A DNA stretch of 64,000 nt, from contig CM063506.1 in assembly GCA_032207245.1 (NCBI GenBank), positions 22,279,944-22,343,943 of the forward strand. Direction: 5' to 3'. Made by a program: the position numbers and the translations under genes. The stretch comes from Pardosa pseudoannulata. Lineage: Eukaryota; Arthropoda; Arachnida; Araneae; Lycosidae. The notes beneath the pieces were generated by a model, which saw nothing but the letters and a program-made list of their open reading frames with translations, did no database searches and was not told where the DNA came from. Below, one piece after another: positions 39,666 through 49,714 of the stretch; position 1 is the first letter of the stretch; each line of letters opens with the position of its first letter.

Positions 39666-40150
39666 TTAACCCCTTGACATGCAAGTAAAACGGAATCTGA
39701 TGTTTCCGAAAAATACTGTTTTTTTCAGGCTCATCTGAACAATTTTGTCCAAGTTGAGAAAAAGAACGTTTTATTTTTTTAAGTTTCCATTGCTATGTAA
39801 CATTTAATGAGATTTATATATGATACTAATGTACAACAATTAAGTAACAATATAAAATTATGATTTAATATAATGTTGCATGACGTTTATCGGAGACACC
39901 TATTGACGTCATGGAGACGTCAAAGTTTACTTTGGCACATGAGATGACTGACGTCTCCCAGAGTTATTGTATGCCAAGAGGTTTAATCGTAAAGACTCAG
40001 AATACTTAAAGACTATTGAGAGGCAAATTATCTGACCAAAATTAGTAAATAATAAAAACAAGATTAGTAAACAAGACAGTCAGACTCATATAGGCACAAA
40101 TAATCCGATGTCTTGGACAAATTCAAAGAAAAAATGAACTGTTGACACGA
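39540..40150 (+). pseudogene. Non-LTR reverse transcriptase C-terminal fragment, split by a MITE
   Basis: The last unit of the array continues the family further. The frame gives NNRLISHRTKLLIYKNFIRS, then IITYAEET, a MITE, then RKDSEYLKTIERQI and AQIIRCLGQIQRKNE. The order (K-L-x-IY-x-xIRP-x-x-TY-x-E, later an ERxI and a RxLGHxxR-x-x-E motif) is that of the region after the palm domain in non-LTR reverse transcriptases. It is heavily broken; no YxDD catalytic motif is present. Confidence 0.75.
39666..39986. mobile_element. TTAA MITE inside the RT fragment (321 bp)
   Basis: The ends are TTAACCCCTTGACATGCAAG and, reverse-complemented, TTAAACCTCTTGGCATACAA. TTAA flanks both sides. The sister units read CATTAAATCGTAAAGACT at the same place and so supply the empty site. 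Inside are repeated GACGTC-type words (near 39890-39960), including GGAGACGTC and GACTGACGTCTCC. Confidence 0.92.
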
Positions 40151-40180
40151 GGCAATCATGCCGGCCTGAAGTCACACAAA

Positions 40181-40477
40181 TTAAGGCGCAGGGGTGTGCC
40201 TTTCATTTGATGACCACCACTAGGGTCAAAGAACGTCTTAGTCGTCACCGTGGGTTCACGTAATTTAGAACCAGGAACCCAGCAGAAAACGTCCAGTCCT
40301 GGCCTACCCCCTAAGAGGTATGGTTTGAGAACATGGAAGAAATAATGACCACGGATATATTTTATATGTCCCAGTTACCATTAATTAGCACGACGGATCT
40401 TAGGTAGACTATAGCCACGAGCCTGCAACCTTTAAATGCTAGATCGTTGCCTTTGCCAACTGAGCAACAGCGGCCAT
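40181..40477 (-). mobile_element. SINE1, minus strand
   Basis: The reverse complement has CTGTTGCTCAGTTGGCAAAGG in the A-box region and a degenerate B region. The body has GTCCCAGT...CATAT and CTGGGTTCCTGG blocks. The tail end is GGGGTGTGCCTTTCATTTG on the plus strand. It is more diverged than the 34 kb copy. Confidence 0.85.
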
Positions 40478-41166
40478 TTTAACTTTAAAATGCTCAAATA
40501 TATTATATCTTTCGTATTCTTTTTAAGTAGTTTTCTCAGCCTTCTCTCGAATATCTAAAATATTTTCTGCCGCTGAAGTCGGCATTTCTAATTATGGAGT
40601 TTTGTCTCAATGTGTACCGCATATAAGAGAATAAGTATTAGACCACGGAATATTTCCAGTCACGTTCTTCTTTTCCGGATCAGAAACAATGTTCTGCTAC
40701 AAATGAGGTGATCTTCTAGTCTCCAGGAAAAAAAACCATACCATATCTCTCCCATCTCGGATGTCCAAAGATATATATTTTTTTTCTTAACTTTACCGTG
40801 ATTGAACAAAAATTCCTTTATTAACCCATTAACGCCCAATTATTTTATTTTGACGCACTGACATATAATTCATAAATTGGGTGTCTTTTACCATCAACAT
40901 GAATATTATTATCGAATTTTATCAATACGTACCTTAGTTTTTTTTTAAAATGCTGATCTAAAAATAGATCACTGGGCGTTCGGAGGATATATTTTAGCAA
41001 ATACACAACAATCATTAGTACTTCAATAACGTGGTAAAATCGAACCAAATAGATAAAAACTAATGCATTTTCTTTTAAAAAACGTTTATTTATGCAGAAT
41101 TTCACAATATTACAGAATGTACTTAGTAAAGTTTAATTATTTTAAAATAATAAAATTTCAATGTTT

Positions 41167-41545
41167 CTACAGTTTAGTGTGGAATTTGAAGAAACACTTC
41201 TTGCATAAAGTTTCATCGCACTTCACACAATATGTTAGGGGACTTCCTTGGCACCCTACAAGTCGACAGCGTCTTTTGCCCTTTCTTTGTCCCATATTGT
41301 GATCCCTTTTATAAAAGCGAACATCATGACTGAGATTAGCTTTTGAGGATGAAGGAAAACTGTAAGGTCGACCTTTCAAAACTTTTTTTCCGATTCCCAA
41401 TTTTAGATATTTTACAGCAACAGCTCTTCGAAAATCTTACATGGGCATAGAATCACCTTTATGAATATTTCTGTGCAGAATACTTGCATTAACTACAGCC
41501 ATATCAATTATTCGAGTGAATAGACACCAGTACCATATTTTACCT
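41167..41545 (-). pseudogene. piggyBac transposase C-terminal part
   Basis: On the minus strand from about 41545 a frame reads WYWCLFTRIIDMAVVNASIL. This corresponds to the piggyBac region K-WW-x-LF-x-x-x-LD-x-A-x-x-NA-x-x-L that follows the catalytic core. It continues past a stop as DFRRAVAVKYL. The open part 41167-41400 ends in a Cys-rich domain (CRLVGCQGSPLTYCVKC then CKKCFFKFH) expected to bind zinc and terminal-repeat DNA. It is broken by an in-frame stop. Confidence 0.85.
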
Positions 41546-41567
41546 CTTATTCTCTCCAAAAGGAGTT

Positions 41568-42256
41568 TTATCTTGATTTGTCATTCTTACGTTCATCTGC
41601 TTTTGAAATGTCTTGGAAATGAATATATGACTTTATTTTTAGGTAAGCATTTTTATTAAAAGAGTCCTGTACAAGACCTATCACTAAATCTTCTACATCA
41701 CTCCAATAATATCTTTCACTTGAAAGAGTAAGATAGCCAAAATATATCAAAAACCCTATAAATATCTTTATATCTTCTTTAGTGATAATTAAATCATGGT
41801 CGTTTTTGACATTTTTAGCATAGAAAATAGTCTCATCCACAATTACGTTATATACTTCATCAGAAAAAAGTTTTTCAAAGCAATGATGCAAGATGCATTT
41901 GCAAGATCATTTTCCATTGCCAAAATATTATTCTTATACGTTTCCCCTAATTCCGACCATTTGGTATAATTCGGGTTTTTTTTTCCAAACAATTTTTGGC
42001 TTTTCTGTTTTTAATATTTTAGGCTTCCTCTCAAACGTTGAAGGTAAATCTATTTAATCACACTCATATTTTGATATTACTTCTATTTTACCAACAATAT
42101 CATTTACAAATGGAGCATGTAACTTATCATCTATTTTCTCTTCATCTGTCAGTTCATCTACATCAGTGGATATGGCAATAATATCCTCTTTAATTTGTTC
42201 AGAAAACAGATAATCAACTGCATCCTGAAAGCTATTAAATACTTTTCAACTCATAT
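41568..42256 (-). pseudogene. piggyBac transposase N-terminal part
   Basis: A start ATG lies near 42256 (MS, then an in-frame TGA, then KVFNSFQDAVDYLFSEQ). The frame continues acidic (DVDELTDEEK), with another stop near 42058, then WKKK and NYTKWSELGETYKNN. The open part 41568-41891 has CFEKLFSDEVYNVIVDETIF and IKIFIGFLIYFGYLTLSSER, the classical start of the piggyBac DDE fold. The frame stops just before the first catalytic Asp region. Length kept is about 225 codons of a usual 550-600. Confidence 0.88.
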
Positions 42257-42720
42257 TTTCATCTAAAGGTGAAAAAACGTAATATTACCAGGGTCAGGAA
42301 AAAAAAACGCCCGAACGCCCAGTGATCTATTTCTAGATCAGCAGTATTTTGACACTAATTTTTACTATTTATATTTGTTTTAAGATAACATCGGTTTATA
42401 TTCTGATAGCTACATCTATGAAGATATTAAATCGCCAAAAAAAAATTTAACTTTCGCTTATTACTTAGCTGTTTTCAGTGTTTATGCTAAGAAACGTAGA
42501 AAAACGGCGGAACGAAAGGGCGATACAAACTTTCTCTTATCGCTTTAGATCAATGATATAAACAAAACAAGAAAACCACTTGTTGGTAAACAGGTGCATG
42601 CCTTGTCTTGCCCCCTGTGCAGTATAGAATGTGTGGGGTGGGTTTAAGGTCATCTAAAAGCGAGTTTACCAAGCTATGTTTAGCGATCTAAAAATAGATC
42701 ACTGGGCGCTAATGGGTTAA

Positions 42721-43992
42721 GAGAAAACTAAATAATATAAATACATCTCTAGTTAGTATTGAGAGATGGTAGAATAAGTATTCTGACAATGATTATTTAA
42801 AAGCTGAAGCATTTTAAATAATTTTAATTTTACGCTGAAATTAAAGGATACAGAATAAAATATATAGAATGGTATTGGACATATTGAAATAACTATCAGT
42901 AATTATTCAATATTAAATGTTTTCATATATACACATATTTTACTAGTTAATAAACGCTGCTTTCAACACATACGAGTTCATATCTTTAATGACTGACGAA
43001 ACCCAAACAGACAAGGAACAGCCTCTCAACACTGGATTTTATTGTTTCGAATGAAAATTTAAGCCTGGGTGTTTGTCACGGTTAGGAATATTTTTAAGAT
43101 ATGAACCATGATATCAATGGCTCTTCTATAGAATAAAACTATATATGAAAAGGTTTTTAATGAGCCATTCTTTACATATTTCAGAAAATAGGAGATTACG
43201 CGAGACTTCAGTATTAAAACCCATTTCTTTGATTAATTCACGAATTGATTAAAAACTTAGTAATAAACTACAAATTATCCTGATATCAGTAGCTATTGTA
43301 TAGAATAAAACTATATGAAAGAGCTTTTAATAAGCTATTCTTTACATAGTTCAGAAAACAGGAGATTTTGACCATTTTTCTATGCCAGAATTCAGTATTA
43401 AAACCCATCTTTTTGATAATTTCACGAATTTATTAAAAACTTAGCAATAAACTGCAAATTATAGAAATATTTAATTCCCTTATTGTATCTATCAATATGA
43501 AATGAATCAATATCAATATCAATATCAATATGAGTGGAGGCACTTGAAAAATACAACAGTCAAAACTTTTTGAACTGTCATAAACAAACATAAAAAAGTC
43601 ATTTTTAACAAGATCTGTCAAATCAATATAAAACTAATCTTTTTATACTAACATTTAGCCCGTCATGTGACGGGATCAGTAAAATTTTTAATTTTCCAAA
43701 ATTGCGAACTACGCTATGAGGCAGGTTTAAAAACAAACTTGCTGAATAAACAAACCTACTGGCTGAAAATTGTATGGTACAAGCTCAATAATTTGTTTAT
43801 CTTCATATTCCTCTAGTCTGCCGATACTGTGAATGCAGTTCAGAAGCACTTTTTTTCTCAATAGCATTATTTCAGATGCATAAAAAATTGTGCAATTTTA
43901 GGTTTTTAAAGTATTTTTATCTGCTCACACTCTCATATCTAAAACATTTCATCTCAGTTAACATGTATTTTTTTCTAATTATTAAATCTTGT
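42721..43992. other. LR-derived sequence with R3 and a short hexamer repeat
   Basis: It holds LR blocks, a local duplication (43120-43220 and 43305-43440, sharing AGAATAAAACTATATGAAA and CAGGAGATT blocks), an (ATCAAT)n run of about 4.5 units at 43503-43532, and R3 at 43655-43815. No gene. Confidence 0.65.
43655..43815 (+). repeat. Dispersed repeat R3, plus orientation
   Basis: Inverted counterpart of 13790-13930. It begins with the perfect palindrome CCCGTCATGTGACGGG and includes TTTTTAATTTTCCAAAATTG, a TGAGGCAGGTTT block and CAATAATTTGTTTATCTTCA. Two separated copies with the same palindromic end point to a small DNA transposon family. Confidence 0.72.
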
Positions 43993-44417
43993 TGTGGTGA
44001 GGCGATTTAGATCATTAATATAATTGATAATTAACATAATTGATATAATTAATATAATTCATTAATTAATATAATTGATATAAATAAAACGAGAAGTGAA
44101 ATGCTTGGGATATAAATCTAACCTTATCACATCTTTTGTAAATGAGAGAGGACCTATAAAAATTAATTGAATGGATTCGTCGTGTGAGGGATTCTCGGGC
44201 AGAGTTCTGATTCCAGTCTCAGATTAGAATCATGTCTGCGTCCATGTACCTTTGTGAAATTTTTTAGGAGTTCCTAAGGGACAGTGCCTAATTTGAAGAG
44301 GTAATGTTTTCAACATGGTTGTGGTTTAAGGGCGGGGAAAGGGAGACCAATGGCCATATTCAGCTCTGCTAATTTGACGAAGGGAAGTAAGAAAGGACAG
44401 AGATGAAAATAATATAT

Positions 44418-44430
44418 AAAAGAAGATAGT
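44418..44430 (+). promoter_or_regulatory. TATA-like element in the LTR
   Basis: ATATATAAAAGAAG sits within the LTR, shortly before the conserved GAGTTCGGGAGTCGGAGAGC block, as a core promoter at a U3/R boundary would. The second LTR copy has TATAAAAAAGAG at the equivalent place on the minus strand. Confidence 0.55.
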
Positions 44431-45229
44431 TAGAGTTCGGGAGTCGGAGAGCAAAGTTCGCGGACCAAAGGAAGAGTTGGGTCCAAGAGAGACTCCGAAA
44501 AACCAACGAGGACGACATCTCGCAACGACCAGAAGTGTTGCAGTGCATCCGCCTTTCAAAATCACCCCAATTATTTAGAAGGCACCAGATCACTGGGGAC
44601 ACTGAAGTTAGCAGTATCTACATCCTTTCACCAAGAGCTTCCAACCTGAGTAACGCCCTGGCACATACCTGCAAATCCACAAAGGTACTTATTATAAAAA
44701 TTTGGATTTGGAATTAGGTCCTCTCTCTTCTTTTTTATATAAATGAATAGTATCTCAGAAATTTAAAATTTTGAATAATGTGGCACCTAGTAGAAGGTTT
44801 GGGAAAGCTAATTTTATGAAGTTTGAATCAAATATTTGTACATAGACTTGTAAACAGTATAATAATAAATTTGCTTATTTTTTATTTTAAACTATCAACT
44901 TTGTATGTGTTTATTTTAAGTGTGTAATTTTTCATTTTAGTAACTCTTAATTTAGCTTATTATTCTTTTAAAAATAAGTCTACAGTCTCTTAGAATCTGT
45001 GTTTAATTAGTTTGTAATAAGATTCTGATAGTTACATAGAACGTACAAATCTTTTTCTCTCTCTCTATCTCCTCCTTTTTGTTCATAACATATTAGTATC
45101 ATAGTATATGACGTCAAAAAATTATATTAACCTATGAATAAGACAAATAGTTTTTAGACAAACAATTTTTGATATTAACAAGTGACATCATTGTACCTAT
45201 ATTACACTTGCGACCATGGGGTCTACTTT

Positions 45230-45456
45230 TTTTTATCGTAATTAAATGAGGAGGGCAAAGCGTTGCATAGGTAACATTGCAAAGACATTAGACTCGGGCA
45301 TCTACTATGATCCTCTCTTATTTTGTGCAAAAGTTTTGCCAGGAAACAAGCAGCGTTCTGCTACTTGTCCATTGTTTTGGCACTGTGTAACGGATCTTCA
45401 CACATTATGTGCGGGTACATTTCGCAGCGGAATCGTACAGACAGACTGCAGATCCA
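45230..45456. mobile_element. Fragment of the 51.9-kb MITE family inside the LTR element
   Basis: The stretch CACATTATGTGCGGGTACAT followed by CGCAGCGGAATCGTAC matches the left end of the MITE at 51916-52085. A GGCAAAGCGTTGCATA block matches the foldback near 8775. Only one end is recognisable; the other limits are uncertain. Confidence 0.5.
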
Positions 45457-45923
45457 AAAGATACTTATTATAAATATTTAGATTTGGAATTAGGTTCTCT
45501 CTCTCCTTCTTTATATAAATGATTAATCTCAGAAATGTAAAATTTTGAATAGTGTGGCACGTAGTAGAAGGTTTGGAAAAACTAATTTTATGAAGTTTGA
45601 ATCAAATATTTCTACATAGACATGTAAATAGCGTAATAATAAATTTGCTTATTTTTTTATTTTAAACTATCAACCTTGTATGTGTTTATTTTGAGTGTGT
45701 AATATTTGATTTTAGTAACTCTTAATTTAGCTTATTAGTTTTTTAAAAATAAGTCTGCCGTCTCTCAGAACCTGTGGTTAAATTTAAAACTTAAATAATC
45801 TTCACACCGCAAGACAAATAAAATTTGGTCTTTGACTAACAAAATGATAACCGCTATAAATTTAAACATAGGCAAATACCTAAATAACTACACATAGGTA
45901 AACTTAATGAGAGCTACACGACA

Positions 45924-48011
45924 CTTGTCACAATCTGTTTTAATAGTGGAGAATAACCATTATAAATCGGAATGTTCTTAATCACGTTCCCTCTTCAGAA
46001 AAAAAGATGTTATTCTGCCGATGAGGTGATCTCCGAGCTTCCTGGAAAGGAAACCGTATCTCTTTCAACTTGGAGGTTGAGAGAAGTTTCACATTTTTTT
46101 TAACTCTTTATAGCCAAGTGAAAAGAAGTTATGTTGTTGAAAGAATACTAAATAATATTATCGCATCACTGGTTATTATCGTTAGATAGTAAGAGAAGTA
46201 AGCGTCTTTAAGATTTTAAATAATAATCATTTTTAAAAAAGTGAATCCTTTTAAATGCTCTTAATATAGTCTTAAAATAAAAAATGAAATAAAATAGAAA
46301 CTTTACAATGATATAATACGTAATTAAATAATTTTCGGTGATTATTAAATTTTAAATATATTTTAAAACAGCTACACTTGCAAAAATTTTCATGGCATGA
46401 AATCCTAATTCTCTGCTTAAAAGTTATTTAATTTTGACATAGAAGAGCTGGAAGAATAGTTTAAGAATTCGGTTCAGGGCTTGACTAAGGAACTGGGTTC
46501 CCCCGCCAACTTCGCGATAATGGTTTAAGTATGGTCGCCTAACATTTTCTCCTGATCTCACCGTGTCCAAACAATTTGTATCTATATTATGATTTATATG
46601 ATATTTGCATCCAACTCTCCTTGTGTAACTCTTTTCTTATATATTAAAAGTGCACAATGCTTAAAAAATTGAGATATAACGAACCATTAATGGTTCACTA
46701 CGGCTGATTTCTAATAATTTTGGAGCTGTTGCGTTTGTAAACTGTTAAGGGATTAATTGCCCATAAATATAAACGTCCGGTTTTGAAGTCGTTTTCTTTA
46801 ATTAAGTAAGAGTATATAATTCTATTACGATGTCGCATTGTGCATTAATTAAAGTCGACAGAAAAAGCAAGAAATACAATGTTTGGATGGATTACCTTTG
46901 TGTTTTAGTAAATATCACCGATATTTTCGCCAAATTTGGAAAGGGGAACCCAATTCTTAAGAAGTCCCTCTGTGCAGACAGGCACCGAATCCTACGATTT
47001 AGAGTCTCCCTTTTATCGTGGAATAATGTTTCTATTTGGGTTCAGATTTAAAACGTCGTTCCATGTGGTATTTGCCTTCCTCTAGAAAAGAGTTAAAAGT
47101 ACCATTCTCGATGAGAAAGTCTCAACTATTTATGGAAATATTAAATTTAGAGAATTTTTATGACGATACTCAGAAGACAGTAATTTTTTGATATCAACTA
47201 ACTATCAATTACCAAACGTATTCTATTTTTTCATAAAACGATCACAGTATATAAAAATTTCTGTTAATTCAATATTTCTTCAAACAGACGTTTTTTACTA
47301 GTTAAAAATTCTAATTTCATCAATTATTGGCTATATAAACTGTTGTAATGTACTTACAACACAATCACCAGTATTCGTTCTCAAAGGGGAAACACAATAA
47401 AATATACGCTATAGAATTAAAAGTAAATTCTTTATATTTAAATTAAAACATTCATTATGTACAATAGTTACAAATTAATACACACTTGATTAATTTTTAA
47501 CATGACCTGCAATTATATAGTTTTGCTATTCATCAATACTCTTGAAATAATATTCCTTATTATGCGACCCAGGTAATAATTATGAATATTATTAAGTTTA
47601 CCTGCAGTAATTAGAGGGGAGTAGGATGGGGCTGTCAACAGGCTGGGCTTCGGTGCGGGCGTGTGGCTGTTATTTTGCTGGACGTCTATGCTGATATGCT
47701 GATCATACGCACGAGTGTTCTGGAATCGATTGCTGGCCCGGACTCTCTGGCTTGCTCACGGGATCTTGATGTCCAGCAACTCTTGAATACCGACATCGAG
47801 TCCTTTTCCCCCTTTTCTTCCATAACTTTACACCTCGGTTCAACGACCCTTTTTTCTCTGTCCCAATCACTTGTAGGTAAAATTTTCCCACATCTCAACC
47901 CTCTTCGGGAGTGCAGGTGGTCTCATTAATATTGCCCGTTTGGTGAAAGTTAATATTATTGCTTAGTCCTTGACCATATATCTCATGGCTACATTCCTGC
48001 CTGGGCTTGAC
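45924..48011. other. LR continuation, then a GC-richer stretch
   Basis: 45924-46090 continues the LR copy broken by the LTR element. A perfect palindrome GAACCATTAATGGTTC lies at 46681-46696. From about 47610 the sequence becomes GC-richer; frames on both strands at 47663-47929 overlap and show no known domain. They may be the leader or interior of the LTR candidate at 48012. Confidence 0.45.
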
Positions 48012-48384
48012 CGTTACACTTGTGCCACTCCGTGATCTATAACTGCTCCGCGGGGGTCCCAATTAAAACTCGAAATCAACAGCTGCACCTCAATTCTTCT
48101 TGGAAATTGAGCCCACAGATGTGTATGCACGTGCTGACTATCGTGGGAAAGTACATCGGGTACATAAACACTAAACAATAAATACTGAAGAATGGACAAA
48201 CTCGTAGTGATAAGCCTCTTGGTACCGTACTCTAAGTTGAAACCCAATTTCTTATATAGTGTTTGTACACGTGTGGAATTTCATTAAAGAGGTGTATCTC
48301 GTGATTCCACAATCAAAAAGTGCACCAAAAGATAGATGATGTCAATCAACAGACCCTTAACTTACTTCACAAATAATTCTAACA
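48012..48384 (-). mobile_element. Candidate LTR, minus strand
   Basis: On the minus strand it starts TGTTAGAATTATTTGTGAAG (48384), has a TATA-like ACTATATAAG near 48251-48260, and ends ...GGCACAAGTGTAACG, where a TAACA end would be expected. The adjacent sequence towards lower coordinates is GC-richer and could be the primer-binding site and leader. No target duplication was found, so this remains a candidate. Confidence 0.33.
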
Positions 48385-48760
48385 TTTCCACATGCCAACG
48401 TAAACATGACACGAGTTACATAACTTCAGGATAATCAGAGAACTCTAAGGATAAATTTCTACTTAGGATCGATTTTTGGCAAAACTCTAGATTTCTCAAT
48501 GTATAGACAATTTCTGACACGAAACAATGGCGCAGAAGTGTATATATATTGACGTCAAATTTTACAACTTCTTTCATTGCATCAAGCAAACGTAGATAAA
48601 TGTTTAATAAAATTTCATTTGGCATCTAAACCAATCCTCTTTTTTTTTTCATAATAAAGAGGGAAGAAGGAACACAAAAGAGCCTCAATTTTTCGTGACC
48701 ATGTTTCTAACATAACCGCCAACAATTTTGGGAAAGTGTTCCTATAAAATGAATTGATTC

Positions 48761-49051
48761 CTACATCAATAGATTTATTTTATTTCGGACGCGTCGAAAT
48801 TCGAACCTTTTCGTATTTCTTGAGGTATTTTCTCCAAACCATTCTCTCAATATGTCAAAGCTCCGAAAAATATTTTCTCCTGGAGAAATTGAAATTTCTA
48901 ATTGTGGAGTCTTGTCACAATCTGTACTGAGTATAAGAGAATAATCATTACACTCTAGAGTATTTCCACTCACGTACTCTTTTCCAGTGTAGGAACAACG
49001 TTTTGCTACAGATAAGATGTTATCCGACATTCCAGAGAAAAGAAAACACAT
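48761..49051 (-). other. Best-preserved open copy of the LR unit
   Basis: This LR copy is open for 96 codons on the minus strand (CSYTGKEYVSGNTLECNDYS, then ILSTDCDKTPQLEISISPGE). Other copies read similarly but with stops, for example NTYSLICGTH*DKTP*LEMP near 40.6 kb. It has four cysteines but matches no family I know. Similar translations are expected from any repeat, so I do not call it a gene; a decayed exon family is the alternative. Confidence 0.3.
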
Positions 49052-49537
49052 CTAAGTGTCTCAGGGAATTAAAAGAATTTTTGTTTCCAGTGTCAAAAAG
49101 GAATTTAGTAATTAAAAATATGTTAAATAAATAATAGAAATGTGTTATCTCTCGTACCGGCTACGCAGATTGCATTTATATAAATGATAGCAATGGAATT
49201 GATGTATGTGACTGGCTGCAGTATAAAAGTATGATAAGTATAAAGACTTTGTTGAAAACATCTGTTTAATATTTAAAACAAGACATAACTATGGTACTTA
49301 CAAAATAAAGCAATTTAAAATAAAGCACTGCTGTAAGCAACACTTGCTACAGCTAACAAAACAAACACCGTGCTTACATTCAATCAGCCCCGCATTCAAC
49401 CCAAACCACAGGTGTTCTTATACGGCAGTGAGATTCTACAGCAAACTAAAAACTTGCAATGAAATAAATTTGCATGAACAGTATTCTATTTTGCTGTGTT
49501 TAAGGAACAGATGCGATATCTATGCTCTTCCGGCCGC
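49052..49537. other. Spacer
   Basis: No feature supported beyond weak LR-like sequence. Confidence 0.4.
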
Positions 49538-49633
49538 CATGTTTTTTTCTTGGTGATCTTGGCAAAAAACCCCATTTTTGAAAGTCGCCAAACAAAAATG
49601 GCACTTTCTGAAAGATCACCAAGAAAAAAACAT
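49538..49633. repeat. Perfect 23-bp inverted repeat with related internal words
   Basis: The arm at 49538-49560 (CATG, seven T, CTTGGTGATCTT) is the exact reverse complement of 49611-49633. The spacer holds AAAAATGGCACTTTCTGAAAGAT, a motif repeated in variant form at 49671-49704. The structure resembles a small foldback element. Confidence 0.88.
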
Positions 49634-49714
49634 GCACGCCACCACATGGCTTTTAAGAAACCCTGTATAAAAATGGCGGCAGAAATGGCATTTTCTGAAA
49701 GATTAAAATATTAA

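Larger units (their letters stand above)
40821..42720 (-). mobile_element. piggyBac-like element, catalytic core deleted (1900 bp)
   Basis: The ends are TTAACCCATTAACGCCCA and, reverse-complemented, TTAACCCATTAGCGCCCA (one mismatch in 18). A subterminal motif GATCTAAAAATAGATCACTG occurs near 40958 and 42683, with a further inverted version near 42319-42345. The minus strand encodes N- and C-terminal transposase portions, with a deletion where the catalytic Asp residues belong. TTAA at both sides is the expected target duplication. It lies inside the LR array, separating two LR blocks. Confidence 0.95.
43993..45923 (+). mobile_element. LTR-retroelement remnant with CTTGT target duplication
   Basis: It starts TGTGGTGAGGCGATTTAG and ends ACTTAATGAGAGCTACACGACA. 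It is flanked by CTTGT at 43988-43992 and 45924-45928, and the LR anchor reads straight across the joined flanks. An LTR of about 1.1 kb is recognisable by comparison with 52540-53691. Its latter half (44688-45006) recurs at 45457-45780, with about 450 bp between. The likeliest reading is a 5' LTR, a residue of interior and a truncated 3' LTR. No gag or pol remnant was recognised. The overlapping frames at 44326-44717 are LTR sequence. Confidence 0.85.
30976..49050. repeat. Degraded local repeat array (LR), six copies
   Basis: One complex unit recurs with its blocks in the same order and orientation. The best anchor is TTTCTAATTATGGAGTCTTGTCA followed by a TAAGAGAATAA block and TTCTGCTACAGATGAGATGATC. 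It occurs at about 31387, 32858, 37871, 40587, 43974 (continued at 45924) and 48896. A second anchor (GATAAAATTCACAGG, then TCAATATCAAAGGT) precedes it at about 30980, 32480, 37470 and, weakly, 43490. A third (AATAATA...GATGGTAGAATAAGTA) follows at 31640, 42725 and 46140. Subtracting later insertions leaves roughly 1.1-1.5 kb between most copies, so I infer an old tandem array opened up by transposons. Confidence 0.75.

Noticed and set aside
44326..44717. Overlapping frames on both strands as a gene
   Set aside because: The region is the conserved LTR core shared with 53015-53360, with no recognisable domain and conflicting strands.
47663..47929. 88-codon plus frame and overlapping minus frames as a host gene
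   Set aside because: Frames overlap on opposite strands, no domain is recognisable, and the region lies next to a candidate LTR. Coding status is unsupported.
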